This document shows, one piece after another, positions 38,689 to 49,044 of a stretch of DNA of 64,000 nucleotides. Position 1 is the stretch's first letter, and every line of letters starts with the position of its first letter. The notes beneath the pieces are model-generated. The model did no database searches. It was not told the origin of the DNA and saw only the letters and a program-made list of their open reading frames with translations. Origin of the DNA: JABDBL01 sp963845445 (GTDB lineage: Bacteria > Cyanobacteriota > Vampirovibrionia > Obscuribacterales > Obscuribacteraceae); NCBI GenBank assembly GCA_963845445.1, contig CAWJSE010000002.1:2542001-2606000 (forward strand), given 5' to 3'. The position numbers were made by a program, and so were the translations under genes.

Positions 38689-39321
38689 TTAAATGTCGCC
38701 TGAAGCAAAAAGAGACTCTTTCTTGCCTAAGAACTTTGGCTTACGCTGTGTGATCACATCAAGCCACGCATATTCAGAGGCCAGAATTTCACGCAACTCA
38801 TACCAGCATTCTTCAAAGCCATAAGATCGCAATGCTGCGTCAATTCCTATCACCGACAGACCAAGATGCTTAGCGATAAAAATAGCGCGGGGCAAATGGA
38901 AGCCCTGAGTGACCAAGATTGCTCTTCTTACATCAAAAATAGCATGTGCTCTGTACAAACTATCATAAGTACGGAAACCTGCATAATCACACACAATATC
39001 TTTTCTTGGTACACCAGCAGCCATCGCCAAAGATCTCATAGCATTGGGCTCATCATAATCGTTATGGCCATTATCACCAGTCATTAGTATTTTTTGAATT
39101 TTTCCACTTTTATACAATGCAACTGCTGTTGCCACCCTATCAGCCAAGATTTGCGTACCAATACCAGCTCCAAAAACGATGGCCACAGGCATGCACGGTA
39201 CATCATCGACATTGCTATAAATAAGGCAGGATTGGTTACGGACAGTAATATACAGTGACACACCTACTATAAAAAGCAGAGCACCAACTCCTACACCTAT
39301 AATTATTTTGGGTTTTTTCAT
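38689..39321 (-). CDS. SanA/YdcF-like DUF218 membrane-anchored protein
   Basis: About 210 residues. One N-terminal membrane helix (IIIGVGVGALLFIVGVSLYITV) is followed by a DUF218 domain: AIVFGAGIG, ADRVATAVALYKSGKIQKILMTGDNG, DEPNAMRSLAMAAGVPRKDI, AGFRTYDSLYRA and VTQGFHLPRAIFIA. SanA-type proteins act at the envelope, affecting barrier function and peptidoglycan precursor use. The ATG at 39321 follows the stop of the upstream gene by 4 nt; a TTG start at 39354 would overlap that gene. The two genes form an operon. Confidence 0.88.
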   Translation of the reverse strand: MKKPKIIIGVGVGALLFIVGVSLYITVRNQSCLIYSNVDDVPCMPVAIVFGAGIGTQILADRVATAVALYKSGKIQKILMTGDNGHNDYDEPNAMRSLAMAAGVPRKDIVCDYAGFRTYDSLYRAHAIFDVRRAILVTQGFHLPRAIFIAKHLGLSVIGIDAALRSYGFEECWYELREILASEYAWLDVITQRKPKFLGKKESLFASGDI

Positions 39322-39325
39322 ATTT

Positions 39326-40054
39326 CTAATAACTTGGTACGCGATACCTTTCAATATCTCCGAACCGGAAATACTGATTTTGTGGCTTTACAGCCCGCTC
39401 GACCGCACCACCTTGCAAAACAGCATTCCGGCGAGATCCACTAGGAAATCTTAGCAAACTGGAGCCTTGAAGAGCTTGCACAGCCTCCAAAACAGCTTGA
39501 TCGTACTCAGAGAAACCAGAAGTATTTAAAATACGCAAACGCTTAATTTGTCTATCTCTGGTGACTTCACACACAAACCAGGCAACAGTACCTACAGGGT
39601 ACTTGGCTTCCATTATGTGAGTATTTTGATTTATTTGGAAGTTACGCGCCTGATCACTATTCAACATTTCAGAAGTACTTGCCAGAACAGATCGCAAAAA
39701 ACGATTACGCCAACGATCCCACGCAATCATCAGTTCTTTATCGTCAGCATCGGGATCTTCTTTTGCTGGTTCAAGCTCAGCCATTTCTGCGCTACCCTTA
39801 AGATATCCTTCTTGGCGGCGCCCGCCCGCAGTACCGATTTCAGATCCCAAATCTTTTCCCTTATTAGAATCCGCGCTATTTAATTGCTCAACCTTACCCA
39901 TTAATTTCAAATCATCAGACGAGCTTTTATTCTCCGAATAGCTATTATCATTGCCTTGCGCATATACAGAATGACTTGTCATAGGCAAAATGAAACAGAG
40001 CCCCAAACAAAAAAAAAGCATACTCAACTCAATTGCAATTTTTACTAATAGCAT
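39326..40054 (-). CDS. Secreted/anchored protein with TonB C-terminal-like domain
   Basis: 242 residues. N-terminal hydrophobic segment (LSMLFFCLGLCFILPM) with a likely signal cleavage near VYAQG, then a disordered Ser/Asn/Lys stretch, then a C-terminal domain at ~120-230 resembling TonB_C: GTVAWFVCEVTRDRQIKRLRILNTSG, then DQAVLEAVQALQGSSLLRFP. In this lineage such domains are often used outside TonB transport. Directly upstream of the SanA-like gene. Role unknown. Confidence 0.7.
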   Translation of the reverse strand: MLLVKIAIELSMLFFCLGLCFILPMTSHSVYAQGNDNSYSENKSSSDDLKLMGKVEQLNSADSNKGKDLGSEIGTAGGRRQEGYLKGSAEMAELEPAKEDPDADDKELMIAWDRWRNRFLRSVLASTSEMLNSDQARNFQINQNTHIMEAKYPVGTVAWFVCEVTRDRQIKRLRILNTSGFSEYDQAVLEAVQALQGSSLLRFPSGSRRNAVLQGGAVERAVKPQNQYFRFGDIERYRVPSY

Positions 40055-40172
40055 CTTTTAACTGCATGTATATTTTAAAAGCTAGTGGATAGCTTATCCT
40101 GTTTTCTAGAATACTTGCAGCTACTAACTTACTTAATTTATTTTGCTTTGGAGATTTTTATAATAAGTCTTT

Positions 40173-41672
40173 ATGGAAAAGAATTCTTCACCAAATGAGC
40201 TTAGTAAAAGCTTGCTAGATTGCCTGGCAGCTGCCGCCAGCCTAATCGCAAATAAAAATGCATCCAAGCAACAATTCAAAGCGTTCAAAGGTCCGTCCGA
40301 CAATACTCCTATCCTATTGGCTTTGTCTGGTGGCGGTGACTCCACAGCATTACTTTTGGCTTTGAGCAAAGTCGCGCCTGCCTTTGGTTTCAAACTGATT
40401 GCTTGTCATATCAACCATGGTCTACGCGCTGAAGAATCAGACAGAGAAGCGCAATTCTGTAAGCATATCTGTGAGCGCTTAAAAATAGAGTGCGAAATCA
40501 TCAATTTTTCTTCGTCAGACCTAACAAAAACGAAGCATGGTCACGTTAACGAGGATACTCTGCGAGCCTTGAGATATGCTTGTCTGTCCAAGTTCGCCAA
40601 TGATCGGAAAATTTCATTTTTGATTACCGGCCATACCCTTGACGACCAAGTGGAGACCATTCTTTTTCGTCTTTTCCGGGGCACAGCTTTATCGGGCTTA
40701 CGCGGCATAGAATATTGTCGTAAATTAGACTACAACCTCAAACTTTTGCGCCCTTTGCTCAAGCTAGGCAAAACACAATGTCAAAAGTTCCTTGAGTCTG
40801 AAGATTTTGGATTCTGTAATGATTCTTCGAATGTGAACGAAATATATAGCCGCAATTATATCCGGCATAAAGTAGTGCCAGCGATTGTCGAGCGTTTTCC
40901 AGACTTATCCATGCATTTGGACTCTCTAACCGAAATCGCACAAGCAGAAGATACTTACATGGATCAAATTGCTTATCAATTATTTGAACAGTTTCAGTCT
41001 GTTCAAACAAACACCTGGTCAATAAATGCTTTCCGACAGCAACCCCTGGCCTTGCAACGGCGAATTTTGGCGCACGGATTGAAGAAAAGATCTATTGAGG
41101 TTTCTTTTAAGCGTATAGATGAAATTATTGCTCTAACAGTGGCAGCACAACCGGTCATTAATGCCCCTCTTTACCTGAATTTGAATAAATACTGGCGTAT
41201 CAAGCGAATCGCCGAAAAGCTTTTATGGCAAAGGTTAAAAACACTCGCTACAGATTTTCGTTTTGAACCTTTATCAATCAATATTCCAGGTACAAACTTT
41301 TTACCGGAGATTAATTCGCAACTACTTGTCGAAACTTATCAAGAGAGTTTTTTTGACATTTTAACTGCCAAGAATTCCCTTCAAATTGGATCGGATGAAC
41401 AGGCCATATTTGCCGACTTATCTAGAATTAAGCCTCCCCTTATACTTCGGCAACGCCAACCAGGTGACAGAATTCAGCCATTAGGCATGTCCCAATCAGT
41501 TAAGTTAAAAAAGTATCTCCATACCCACAAAAATCGTAATAGCCATTTTTATTATCCCCAAGTCCTATTGGCGGACCAAGAAGAGGTCATTTGGTTACCC
41601 GGGATTGGTATGAGTGACAAAATTAAAGTAACTCAGGCGCCTTCGCATATAATCAGATGGCTGCAAGGCTAA
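40173..41672 (+). CDS. tilS: tRNA(Ile)-lysidine synthase
   Basis: Modifies C34 of tRNA-Ile(CAU) to lysidine so it reads AUA codons. The N-type ATP pyrophosphatase loop is LALSGGGDSTALLLAL (family SGGxDS), followed by CHINHGLRAEESDREAQFC, ITGHTLDDQVETILFRLFRG and LSGLRGI. The SRNYIRHKVVP segment and the C-terminal LRQRQPGDRIQPLGM and LKKYLHT belong to the TilS substrate domains. 499 residues. The neighbouring downstream ftsH is a common arrangement. Confidence 0.95.
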   Translation: MEKNSSPNELSKSLLDCLAAAASLIANKNASKQQFKAFKGPSDNTPILLALSGGGDSTALLLALSKVAPAFGFKLIACHINHGLRAEESDREAQFCKHICERLKIECEIINFSSSDLTKTKHGHVNEDTLRALRYACLSKFANDRKISFLITGHTLDDQVETILFRLFRGTALSGLRGIEYCRKLDYNLKLLRPLLKLGKTQCQKFLESEDFGFCNDSSNVNEIYSRNYIRHKVVPAIVERFPDLSMHLDSLTEIAQAEDTYMDQIAYQLFEQFQSVQTNTWSINAFRQQPLALQRRILAHGLKKRSIEVSFKRIDEIIALTVAAQPVINAPLYLNLNKYWRIKRIAEKLLWQRLKTLATDFRFEPLSINIPGTNFLPEINSQLLVETYQESFFDILTAKNSLQIGSDEQAIFADLSRIKPPLILRQRQPGDRIQPLGMSQSVKLKKYLHTHKNRNSHFYYPQVLLADQEEVIWLPGIGMSDKIKVTQAPSHIIRWLQG

Positions 41673-41972
41673 TACAGTTGGGCTTTAAGAGTTTTGCCAT
41701 AGTCGATTTTAATTCTTATAAACCAGACATTTTACGAAGAATTTAAGCTTGGCCAGACCTATTTATCTGGAAATAAGTAGCCAAAATAAGAAAGAAATTG
41801 ATAAACAATTGTCTGCTGAAGGTATAAAGATATAAGCTGGTAGCAAGCTAAGTTAACGAGCCAACCTACCCCACTTTCTCAAATTAGTAGTCAATCGTCC
41901 CTCTTTCTAGTAGTTTGGATTAATACATTTAGCGTGTTATAATCAAGTTTTGGCAAGCGTGGAGCATTAGAT
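41673..41972. other. tilS-ftsH intergenic region with ftsH promoter
   Basis: 300 nt without a supported gene. Near its end is an extended -10 element, TGTTATAAT at 41935-41943, with a poor -35 (TTGGAT at 41915-41920, 17-nt spacing). It would start transcription about 25 nt before the ftsH ATG. The rest is AT-rich; a 29-codon frame starting at the end of tilS (ATG 41658) is not supported by anything else. Confidence 0.5.
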
Positions 41973-43950
41973 ATGAAGAAGTACGGAACTCCTGGAGCCG
42001 TGTTCTTTTTACTATTAATCTTATTTATCTTGGTTTTTTCTTTGACCTCGTTCAGCAAAAGAGAAGACCCGTTAACATATACGCAGCTGCTTTCTCTGCT
42101 CCATAGCGGCAAGGCAGAAAATATTTCTAAAGTGATTATCACCAATGGTGAATCCACAGTACAAGTCAAAATGTCAGGTAGCGAGCGTGAGCGTCCTGTC
42201 ATTGTACCTGTCGAATCAAAAGAATCTCTCATATCAGAACTGAACAAGTCTGGTATCACCCTTGATGTCAGAGAACCGGACAAATCAAGCTTCTGGTTTA
42301 GTATGCTCAGTTCGTTCTTCTTGCCTATTCTGCTTTTAGTCGGATTTCTATTTATGTTCCGTAGCGCTCAAAGTGGTGGGAATCAAGCAATGAGCTTTGG
42401 CCGTAGTAGAGCCAAACTAATGGTAGACAACAAGGTTAAAGTAAGTTTTTCCGATGTTGCCGGTATAGACGAAGCCAAACAAGAATTACAAGAAATAGTT
42501 GACTTTCTAAAAAATCCTGAAAAATTCCAAGCTTTGGGAGCCCGAATTCCCCGTGGCGTGCTTCTGGTAGGCGCCCCTGGTACCGGAAAAACTCTATTAG
42601 CCAAAGCTGTAGCTGGTGAAGCTGGTGTACCGTTCTTTAGCATTTCAGGTTCCGATTTCGTGGAAATGTTTGTGGGGGTGGGTGCCTCCCGTGTCAGAGA
42701 TTTGTTTGATCAAGCTAAAAAACACGCTCCTTGTATTGTGTTTGTAGACGAAATAGATGCTGTCGGCAGACAGCGTGGAGCTGGCTTGGGTGGCGGTCAT
42801 GATGAACGTGAACAAACCCTAAATCAATTATTGGTAGAAATGGATGGCTTCGAAGGCACAACTGGAATTATTGTAGTTGCTGCTACCAACCGACCAGACA
42901 TTCTCGACTCAGCTTTGCTAAGGCCAGGACGTTTCGATAGACAGGTGGTCATAGATCGCCCTGATGTTCTTGGACGTGAACAGATTCTTTCTGTTCATGC
43001 TAAAGGTAAACCTTTGGCGAAAGACATCGAGCTTAAAGATATTGGCCAAGCGCACACCAGGATTTACTGGAGCTGATCTATCTAATTTAATCAATGAAGC
43101 TGCTCTTTTGGCCGCTCGTTCCAATAAGCGTGAAATAGAAATGCTTGATTTGGAACTGGCTATAGACAAAGTGGTGGCAGGACCAGAGAAGAAAACACGA
43201 ATCATTGCCGCAAAAGAAAAAGCGATGACTGCTTATCACGAAGTTGGTCATGCACTAATGTGTATTTTGCTAGAACATGCCCACCCATTACATAAGGTGA
43301 GCATTATTCCGCGTGGATTTGCTTTAGGACTAACGATGTTCTTCCCAGAAGAAGATATTCTCACTCAAACACGCTCACAATTAATTGATCAAATTGGTGT
43401 CAGTCTTGGTGGACGGGTAGCTGAGGAAGTTGTATACGGCGAAATTACCACCGGTGCCCATGATGATTTAGAAAAAGCAACCAAATTAGCAAGGCGCATG
43501 GTCACTGAATTCGGCATGAGCGATAGGTTGGGACCAATGACTTTCGGCAAGCGTCATGAGCAAGTGTTCTTAGGCCGCGATTTCGGACATGAGCGAGATT
43601 ATGGAGAACAAGTAGCTAGCATTATCGATGAAGAAGTAAAAAGATTTATCGATGAACAATATTCGCGCGTTAAGACTTTAATTGAAAAATATCGGCCACA
43701 TATGGATGCTATCGTCGCTGTTTTGCTAGAAAAGGAAACTTTGGATCGAAAAGATGTCGATGCCATAATAGAGGAAATAAGCCGCAAATTAGGCTGGATA
43801 ACCGAAGATAAGTCCCAAAGCACCGATGGTGGTGGCACACCACCACCTACTGCTGTCAAGCTTGACGAAACTATTGCGTCCACACCAAGCGCTGGAAAAA
43901 ATCCGGACTCGCCAGATTCTAAACCCGGCTTGAAACCAAAATTTGCATAA
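41973..43950 (+). CDS. ftsH: ATP-dependent zinc metalloprotease FtsH (one frameshift)
   Basis: Membrane-anchored AAA+ protease for quality control of membrane and soluble proteins. Two N-terminal membrane helices (FFLLLILFILVFSL; FFLPILLLVGFLFMF) enclose a short extracytoplasmic domain. Walker A GAPGTGKT, pore loop FVEMFVGVG, Walker B CIVFVDEIDAVG, second region of homology ATNRPDILDSALLRPGRFDR. The protease domain has YHEVGHAL (HExxH) and GAHDDLEKAT. The frame breaks at LKDIGQAH; removing one G at 43044-43045 gives LKDIAKRTPGFTGADLSNL, the conserved family sequence, and 658 residues. The only break in the window needing a deletion rather than an insertion in a recognisable gene. Confidence 0.95.
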
Positions 43951-43988
43951 TTACAAAATGAATTAACAGTTAGTCGGAGGATTTGATT

Positions 43989-45487
43989 ATGTCTTTAGTC
44001 AAAGAACAGGAATTACTTTGCAAAGATTTCTTGTCCAGGCCCAAAAAACTCTTTATAGATGGTAAGTGGACAGATGCAGAATCCGGCAAAACGTTTGAGA
44101 CTTTAAACCCAGCTACAGGGGCAGTTCTGGCTAAGATTCAAGAAGGCGGCAAAGCGGATATAGATAAAGCAGTAAAAGCTGCCCGTAAGGCTTTCGATAC
44201 CGGACCTTGGCACAATAAAATGAGCACCGCTGAACGCGCTCGCTGCCTCTATAAACTAGCAGATTTAATTGAAAAACACGCTGAAGAGTTAGCCCAATTA
44301 GAAACACTCGATAATGGCAAACCGATAAAAGAATCACGGCATATGGATGTGCCTGCAACCATAGAAACCTTTCGTTATTACTCCGGTTGGTCTACAAAAA
44401 TTGAAGGCGAGACAATTAATGTCAACAACAATTTCTTCACCTATACACTGAGAGAGCCGATTGGTGTAGTTGGTCAAATTATTCCCTGGAATTTCCCGAT
44501 GCTTATGGCTGCTTGGAAATTAGGACCAGCTCTTGCTTGCGGTAATACTGTAATTCTTAAACCCGCAGAACAAACTTCATTATCTGCTTTATACATTGCA
44601 GAACTAGCTATGGAAGCTGGCTTTCCCGAAGGAGTACTGAATGTAGTAACAGGACTTGGTCCCAATTCTGCCGGTGAATTCCTAGCCAATCATATGGATG
44701 TAGACAAAATCGCCTTTACTGGTGAGGACAAAACCGGACGGGAAATACTGAAAGCATCGTTAGGAAATCTCAAACGTGTATCACTTGAATTGGGCGGCAA
44801 AGCACCAAATATAGTATTTGCTGATGCGGACATTGATGCTGCTGTTCGTGGCGCCATTACCGGTATTTTCTTTAATCAAGGACAAGTCTGCTGTGCTGGT
44901 TCCCGGTTATTTTTAGAAAAATCAGTTCATGATCAGTTTATGACTAAGCTAACCGAACGCGTAAATAAAATGCGGCAAGGCCGGGAATTGATGAAAATAC
45001 TCAAATTGGACCACAAGTATCCAAGGAACAGCAAGCACGCATACTAAACTATATCGGTATTGCCCAAAAAGAGGGCGCCAAGCTAGTTTGCGGTGGGGAC
45101 GCTCCCAAAGGCGACCTGGAAAAAGGCTATTATATTAAACCTACAATTTTCGAGGGCGTGAATAATGACATGCGCATCGCCCAAGAAGAAGTATTTGGTC
45201 CGGTATTAGCTGTAATACCATTTACAAGTGTTGAAGAAGTCGCCGAGCAAGCTAATAAAACTACTTTCGGCTTGTCTGGAGCGGTTTGGACACGCGATGT
45301 AAAAAAAGCTCATAAACTAGCTGCAAGAATTAAGGCCGGTACTATTTGGGTAAATTGCTACAACATGCTCGATCCAGCTGTACCTTTTGGTGGTTATAAA
45401 ATGAGCGGCTATGGTCGCGAATTGGGCAAGCACTCTATTGATCTCTATACAAACATCAAGAGTGTTTGGGTTAACGTAGCCGAATAA
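43989..45487 (+). CDS. NAD(P)-dependent aldehyde dehydrogenase (one frameshift)
   Basis: Class 1/2 aldehyde dehydrogenase, 499 residues after correction. Motifs: IPWNFPMLMAAWKLGPALACGNT, LKPAEQTSLSAL, ITGIFFNQGQVCCAGSR with the catalytic cysteine, LELGGKAPNIVF with the catalytic glutamate, EEVFGPVLAVIPF, and PFGGYKMSGYGRELG at the end. The frame breaks after MRQG; one missing C at 44981-44982 restores QGPGIDENTQIGPQVS. The ATG at 43989 has GGAGG 8 nt upstream and was preferred over TTG 43983. Residue pattern fits broad-range or betaine/retinal type enzymes; the exact substrate cannot be told. It follows ftsH by 38 nt. Confidence 0.93.
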
Positions 45488-45885
45488 TCCAAATTATCTC
45501 TAATCGCATTAACAAAACTATCCTAAGGAAAATGCCTTAAGAGAAGGGCAGCATAGATTTCTACTTCTTAGCCAGACTATCTCATTTTTCACAAAAAATT
45601 TGGGCAGGAGGATAATAATCTTGCAACCCGCCTAATCCGGCGGAAGTAGCAAAATGCAAGGCCAATGCTTTTAATAAAAAACTTATCGCGAAAAATATTA
45701 CTGCGGCTAAAAAATCATTTCCAGAGGTAATTATAAGTCCTCAAGCTATCTTCGCTACAAACGGGCAATCCAGTTCATTCCGCTATGGCGATACAACTAT
45801 TATTTTGAAAGGCATAAGTGCAAGGAAATTCGAGAGACTAAGATCCTAATTTTTGCATCAATTGAGGCCCACTATCCTGCAAGGA
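45488..45885. other. Gap with a possible small, broken coding remnant
   Basis: 398 nt between ALDH and pyrD. A good AGGAGG (45606-45611) sits before a TTG at 45621, but that frame stops after four codons. One base removed near 45631 would join a frame open to the TAA at 45847-45849, reading PAEVAKCKANAFNKKL, then FPEVIISPQAIFATNG and FERLRS, about 75 residues. This could be a further gene hit by an indel, or a relic. No terminator or RNA was recognised. Confidence 0.3.
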
Positions 45886-46983
45886 TTAGTTTTCTACTTT
45901 TGCTTGAGCCAAACAATCAATACCCACTGCTTGTTCGAGTTTTAAGCCATCTCTTCTTAGTAAATCCGATAATTCTTGGCAAATTTTTCTCACTACCCCT
46001 GGTCCTTCATACACTAAAGCCGTATATAACTGCAACAAAGACGAACCAGCACGAATATAATCATAGGCATCCTGCCCATTAGCAATGCCGCCATTGCCTA
46101 TTATAATTTGGTCAAGCTTCTTCAATTGAAACACTTTCCTACACAGAGGCAAAACTAATTGCTTAAGTGGTGGGCCGCTCAAGCCACCGTTCTTAATACC
46201 ATCTACTGTCTGCCGTTCTGTTTTTAGAGGTGGTCTTTGCCGAGAAGTATTACCACAAATAAAACCAGCAATAGAATATTGCTTACCTATTTCTACTATT
46301 TTCTCGATCAGTTCATTATCGGCATCCTCTGATAATTTAATTAAAATAGGCAGGTGACTGACATTTTCGTTGGCAATCTTTTCAAGAAAAGCTGACAAAA
46401 TACTGGTCTCTTGCAAAATACCATCAGCTGTATTGACACAACTAATATTTATAACGACATATAGAATGGGTAAATGTCTAATTGTTCTAAAGGCAAAAAG
46501 TAAATCTTCTACAGCCAAATCACCTGTAATCTCAGATTTATTTGATTTGACGATATTAATAGCAACCGGCAGCGAAAACCTACTAGTGGCTAGCTTCTCG
46601 GCAATTGCTATCGCACCAATATTATTCAAGCCCAACCAATTAATCAATGCATTATCAGCCGGTAACCGCCATAAGCGCGGCTTAGCATTACCTTCATGAG
46701 GCTGCGCCGAAATACTACCAATTTCAGCGTAGCCAAATCCTAAATACTTCAAAGCATGTACCAAATCACCATTTTTATCAAAGCCAGCTGCCAAGCCAAT
46801 TGGATTGCATAAGACCTTACCAAAAATAGAAACGTTCAAGTCATCCTGGTCATAAACAAACCGCTTTGCCAGCAAAGAGATCACTGGATTAAATTGGACT
46901 ATGACCTTATGAGCGAATCGATGCGACCATTCCGGGTCAAACCGGAATAGCAGCGGTCTGATAAAACTACGATATATACACAT
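45886..46983 (-). CDS. pyrD: Dihydroorotate dehydrogenase, class 2
   Basis: Oxidises dihydroorotate to orotate with FMN, passing electrons to quinone at the membrane. The N-terminal membrane-association helices (SFIRPLLFRFDPEWSHRFA) define class 2. Then NPIGLAAGFDKNGD, EIGSISAQPHEGNAKPRLWRLP, LINWLGLNNIG, KLSEDADN, GGLSGPPLKQL and GNGGIANGQDAYDYIRAGSSLLQLYT. The catalytic region, normally NxSSPNT with Ser as base, reads NISCVNT, placing a cysteine where class 1 enzymes have one. 365 residues. Upstream extended -10 at 47014-47022. Confidence 0.92.
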   Translation of the reverse strand: MCIYRSFIRPLLFRFDPEWSHRFAHKVIVQFNPVISLLAKRFVYDQDDLNVSIFGKVLCNPIGLAAGFDKNGDLVHALKYLGFGYAEIGSISAQPHEGNAKPRLWRLPADNALINWLGLNNIGAIAIAEKLATSRFSLPVAINIVKSNKSEITGDLAVEDLLFAFRTIRHLPILYVVINISCVNTADGILQETSILSAFLEKIANENVSHLPILIKLSEDADNELIEKIVEIGKQYSIAGFICGNTSRQRPPLKTERQTVDGIKNGGLSGPPLKQLVLPLCRKVFQLKKLDQIIIGNGGIANGQDAYDYIRAGSSLLQLYTALVYEGPGVVRKICQELSDLLRRDGLKLEQAVGIDCLAQAKVEN

Positions 46984-47013
46984 GATGCCACGTAAACCTT
47001 AAAGTTGAAACCT

Positions 47014-47022
47014 ATTATAACA
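47014..47022 (-). promoter_or_regulatory. Extended -10 element upstream of pyrD
   Basis: Minus-strand TGTTATAAT, identical to the element upstream of ftsH. It lies 30 nt before the pyrD ATG. No good -35 at standard spacing, as is common for extended -10 promoters. Confidence 0.45.
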
Positions 47023-47083
47023 TTGCATTAAAATACCCAAAAAAGATGTTCCTTTAGGGTATCGATTTGGGAAAGTATAGTTT

Positions 47084-48100
47084 ATGTTAAGGCAAGATTC
47101 TAACTGGCGAAAATTCGGCAAAATTTCATTAATCACTGCTTTACTCAGCAGCTTTATTATTTTTGGCACACTAAAGTCCCTCAGCGCTGAAGAAGAAATC
47201 AGCTCTCAAAAACCATGGGACGAACTCCCCTCGGAATGTCAATATTCCTTTAATCAATCGTGCCGATTCTATCGTCTTAAGGCAGAGAACGGTAGCCGAG
47301 CGGCACTATTAGTGGTTGACTTAAATGACCACGGTTTTGCTATAACACCCTTTTTTAGTAAAAAAACGGAGACTGTATCTGCAGCAGTCAAAGAACAAAG
47401 GGCTCTTGTGGGTATTAATGGTGGCTTCTTTAACCTCAGTAATGGCGAAAGTACAAGTTATGTAGTAATTAACGGCGCCGACCAATGCGATCCGAAAACA
47501 AACAAGGCTCTTATAAACAACCCTGAACTTGCTCCCTATCTAGACACTATTTTTAACCGCAGTGAATTTCGCATTATGGTAAACAAAGATGGTAATTTAA
47601 AAGCCAGTATCACCTCGCATAAAGATCCGATTCCTACTGGTTGGAAATTGATACACTCTCTGCAAGCTGGTCCAAAATTATTGCCCACTGTTAGTGATAC
47701 AGAGGAAGCTTTTGTTCGTAAATCAGCGGATGGTAAATTAATTGATTCGATAGCAGCCCGGAAAAGAGCGGCTCGCACCGCCATCGGTATCACACGGGAC
47801 AATCACATCCTATTGCTTGCTGTTGCAGATAGAAAGCAGGACACATTTTCATTAGGAGTCACCCTAGAAGAGTTATCGAAGATGATGCGGGATCTAGGAT
47901 GCAATGGAGCACTAAACTGCGATGGGGGAACTTCAACTACATTTGTCCTATCTGAAGGGGATTCACGCACACAAGCCAATTGTAATCTTCACAAAGAAAT
48001 ATCGAGCGATTGTGAAAAACTAGTAAAATCTGGGCTCCTAGTGCAAAGAAACATGACTCCAAATCATTCAAGATTCACTGGCAATTATTTTTCGCATTAG
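47084..48100 (+). CDS. Exported NAGPA/phosphodiester glycosidase-domain protein
   Basis: 338 residues. N-terminal hydrophobic helix (ISLITALLSSFIIFGTLKSLSAEE), probably a signal peptide. The NAGPA-like domain has VGINGGFFNLSNGES (residues ~110) and the later RTAIGITRDNHILLLAV and GALNCDGGTSTTFVL. The family hydrolyses phosphodiester-linked sugars or acts in exopolysaccharide processing. Its end overlaps the end of the convergent thioredoxin-like gene by 4 nt. Substrate unknown. Confidence 0.85.
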   Translation: MLRQDSNWRKFGKISLITALLSSFIIFGTLKSLSAEEEISSQKPWDELPSECQYSFNQSCRFYRLKAENGSRAALLVVDLNDHGFAITPFFSKKTETVSAAVKEQRALVGINGGFFNLSNGESTSYVVINGADQCDPKTNKALINNPELAPYLDTIFNRSEFRIMVNKDGNLKASITSHKDPIPTGWKLIHSLQAGPKLLPTVSDTEEAFVRKSADGKLIDSIAARKRAARTAIGITRDNHILLLAVADRKQDTFSLGVTLEELSKMMRDLGCNGALNCDGGTSTTFVLSEGDSRTQANCNLHKEISSDCEKLVKSGLLVQRNMTPNHSRFTGNYFSH

Positions 48101-49040
48101 TCGATGTGTTTAGAGATTATACTGAGTTGCCCATTGATTAAACCACGTATTTCTGGCGACATCTCGCCAGATTTCTCGGCCTGCCTAAAGTTATTTAGTG
48201 CACCCTGCAGATCACCATCTCTAAGTTCTAACATACCAATAAAATAAAGAGACTGAGTTTGCCTATCCTCTTGGTGTTCGCATTGCTGAAATAGTTCTTG
48301 CGCATTAAGTTTTCCCTGCAAAAATTTCACCAAAGGTGCAGGCCAGCTTGAATTCTTCACATATTGCTCGTTTCTAACTTGTTCCAGTAATTCATACGCT
48401 TCTTTTCCTTGAAAAGCATGAGATCTGCTAGAGCGCAATAAAGAACTCCATCCACGACTTGCGGGCCAGATTCCGAATTTATTTGAAGCCATTTCTTAAA
48501 AGCCTGTGCTGCCAGTTGATATTGAGTGCGAGCCAAATAATCTAATCCAGTGACATATCCTTCTCGTAAACGACATTTCCTAATGAAAGATAGCAAACTT
48601 TGAGTGCTAACTCCAAAGTAAGCTGCTTCAGTCCCGATCTGACTGCCACTGGGAAGCACGATTACGAACGTAGGACACATCAACACCCCGAATCTTTGCT
48701 TCAATTCATCTCCAAGTCCTGTCCCAGTTCCGGTTAGAACCTTTATCGCCAGGAAATTATCATTAACTACTTTAACTACATCCTTACTAAGGAGCGCACC
48801 GTGTTCAGCCCTGCGACAAGATTCAGAGTCTGGTTCGCAAAAATAATAGAAAACCATTTTTGGCTGATAGTCTCTGACGCCGGCAAGATCAGCCCTAGAA
48901 GGTTCCTGCCATTTAACCCCATTCGGGGCTGGGGACATATAAGTCTCTGCACACCAGACACTTGCACGTGCAATGATGAGCAGTATCATTATGGCTGTCA
49001 CCATTAGCGGTGTCGTAGAAGTAAGTCTCTCACTTTGCAT
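48097..49040 (-). CDS. Thioredoxin-like/TPR secreted protein (one frameshift)
   Basis: Two overlapping ORFs are best joined. Residues 1-30: signal/anchor helix (MVTAIMILLIIARASVW). A thioredoxin-like domain follows (KMVFYYFCEPDSESCRRAEHG, then VLMCPTFVIVLPSGS with the cis-proline); the two cysteines are six residues apart, so a classical CxxC is absent. A TPR part comes next (YLARTQYQLAAQAFKKWLQ). The frame breaks at LMLFKEKK; one missing T (plus strand 48409-48410) restores LMLFKGKEAYELLEQV and the second ORF, giving 314 residues. It starts 4 nt after the ABC-2 permease gene, forming an operon with it. Confidence 0.72.
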
Positions 49041-49044
49041 TGCT

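Noticed and set aside
41973..43950. A programmed frameshift in ftsH as a regulatory device.
   Set aside because: There is no slippery heptamer or downstream structure at 43044, and nine other genes in the window show the same kind of break; sequencing error is simpler.
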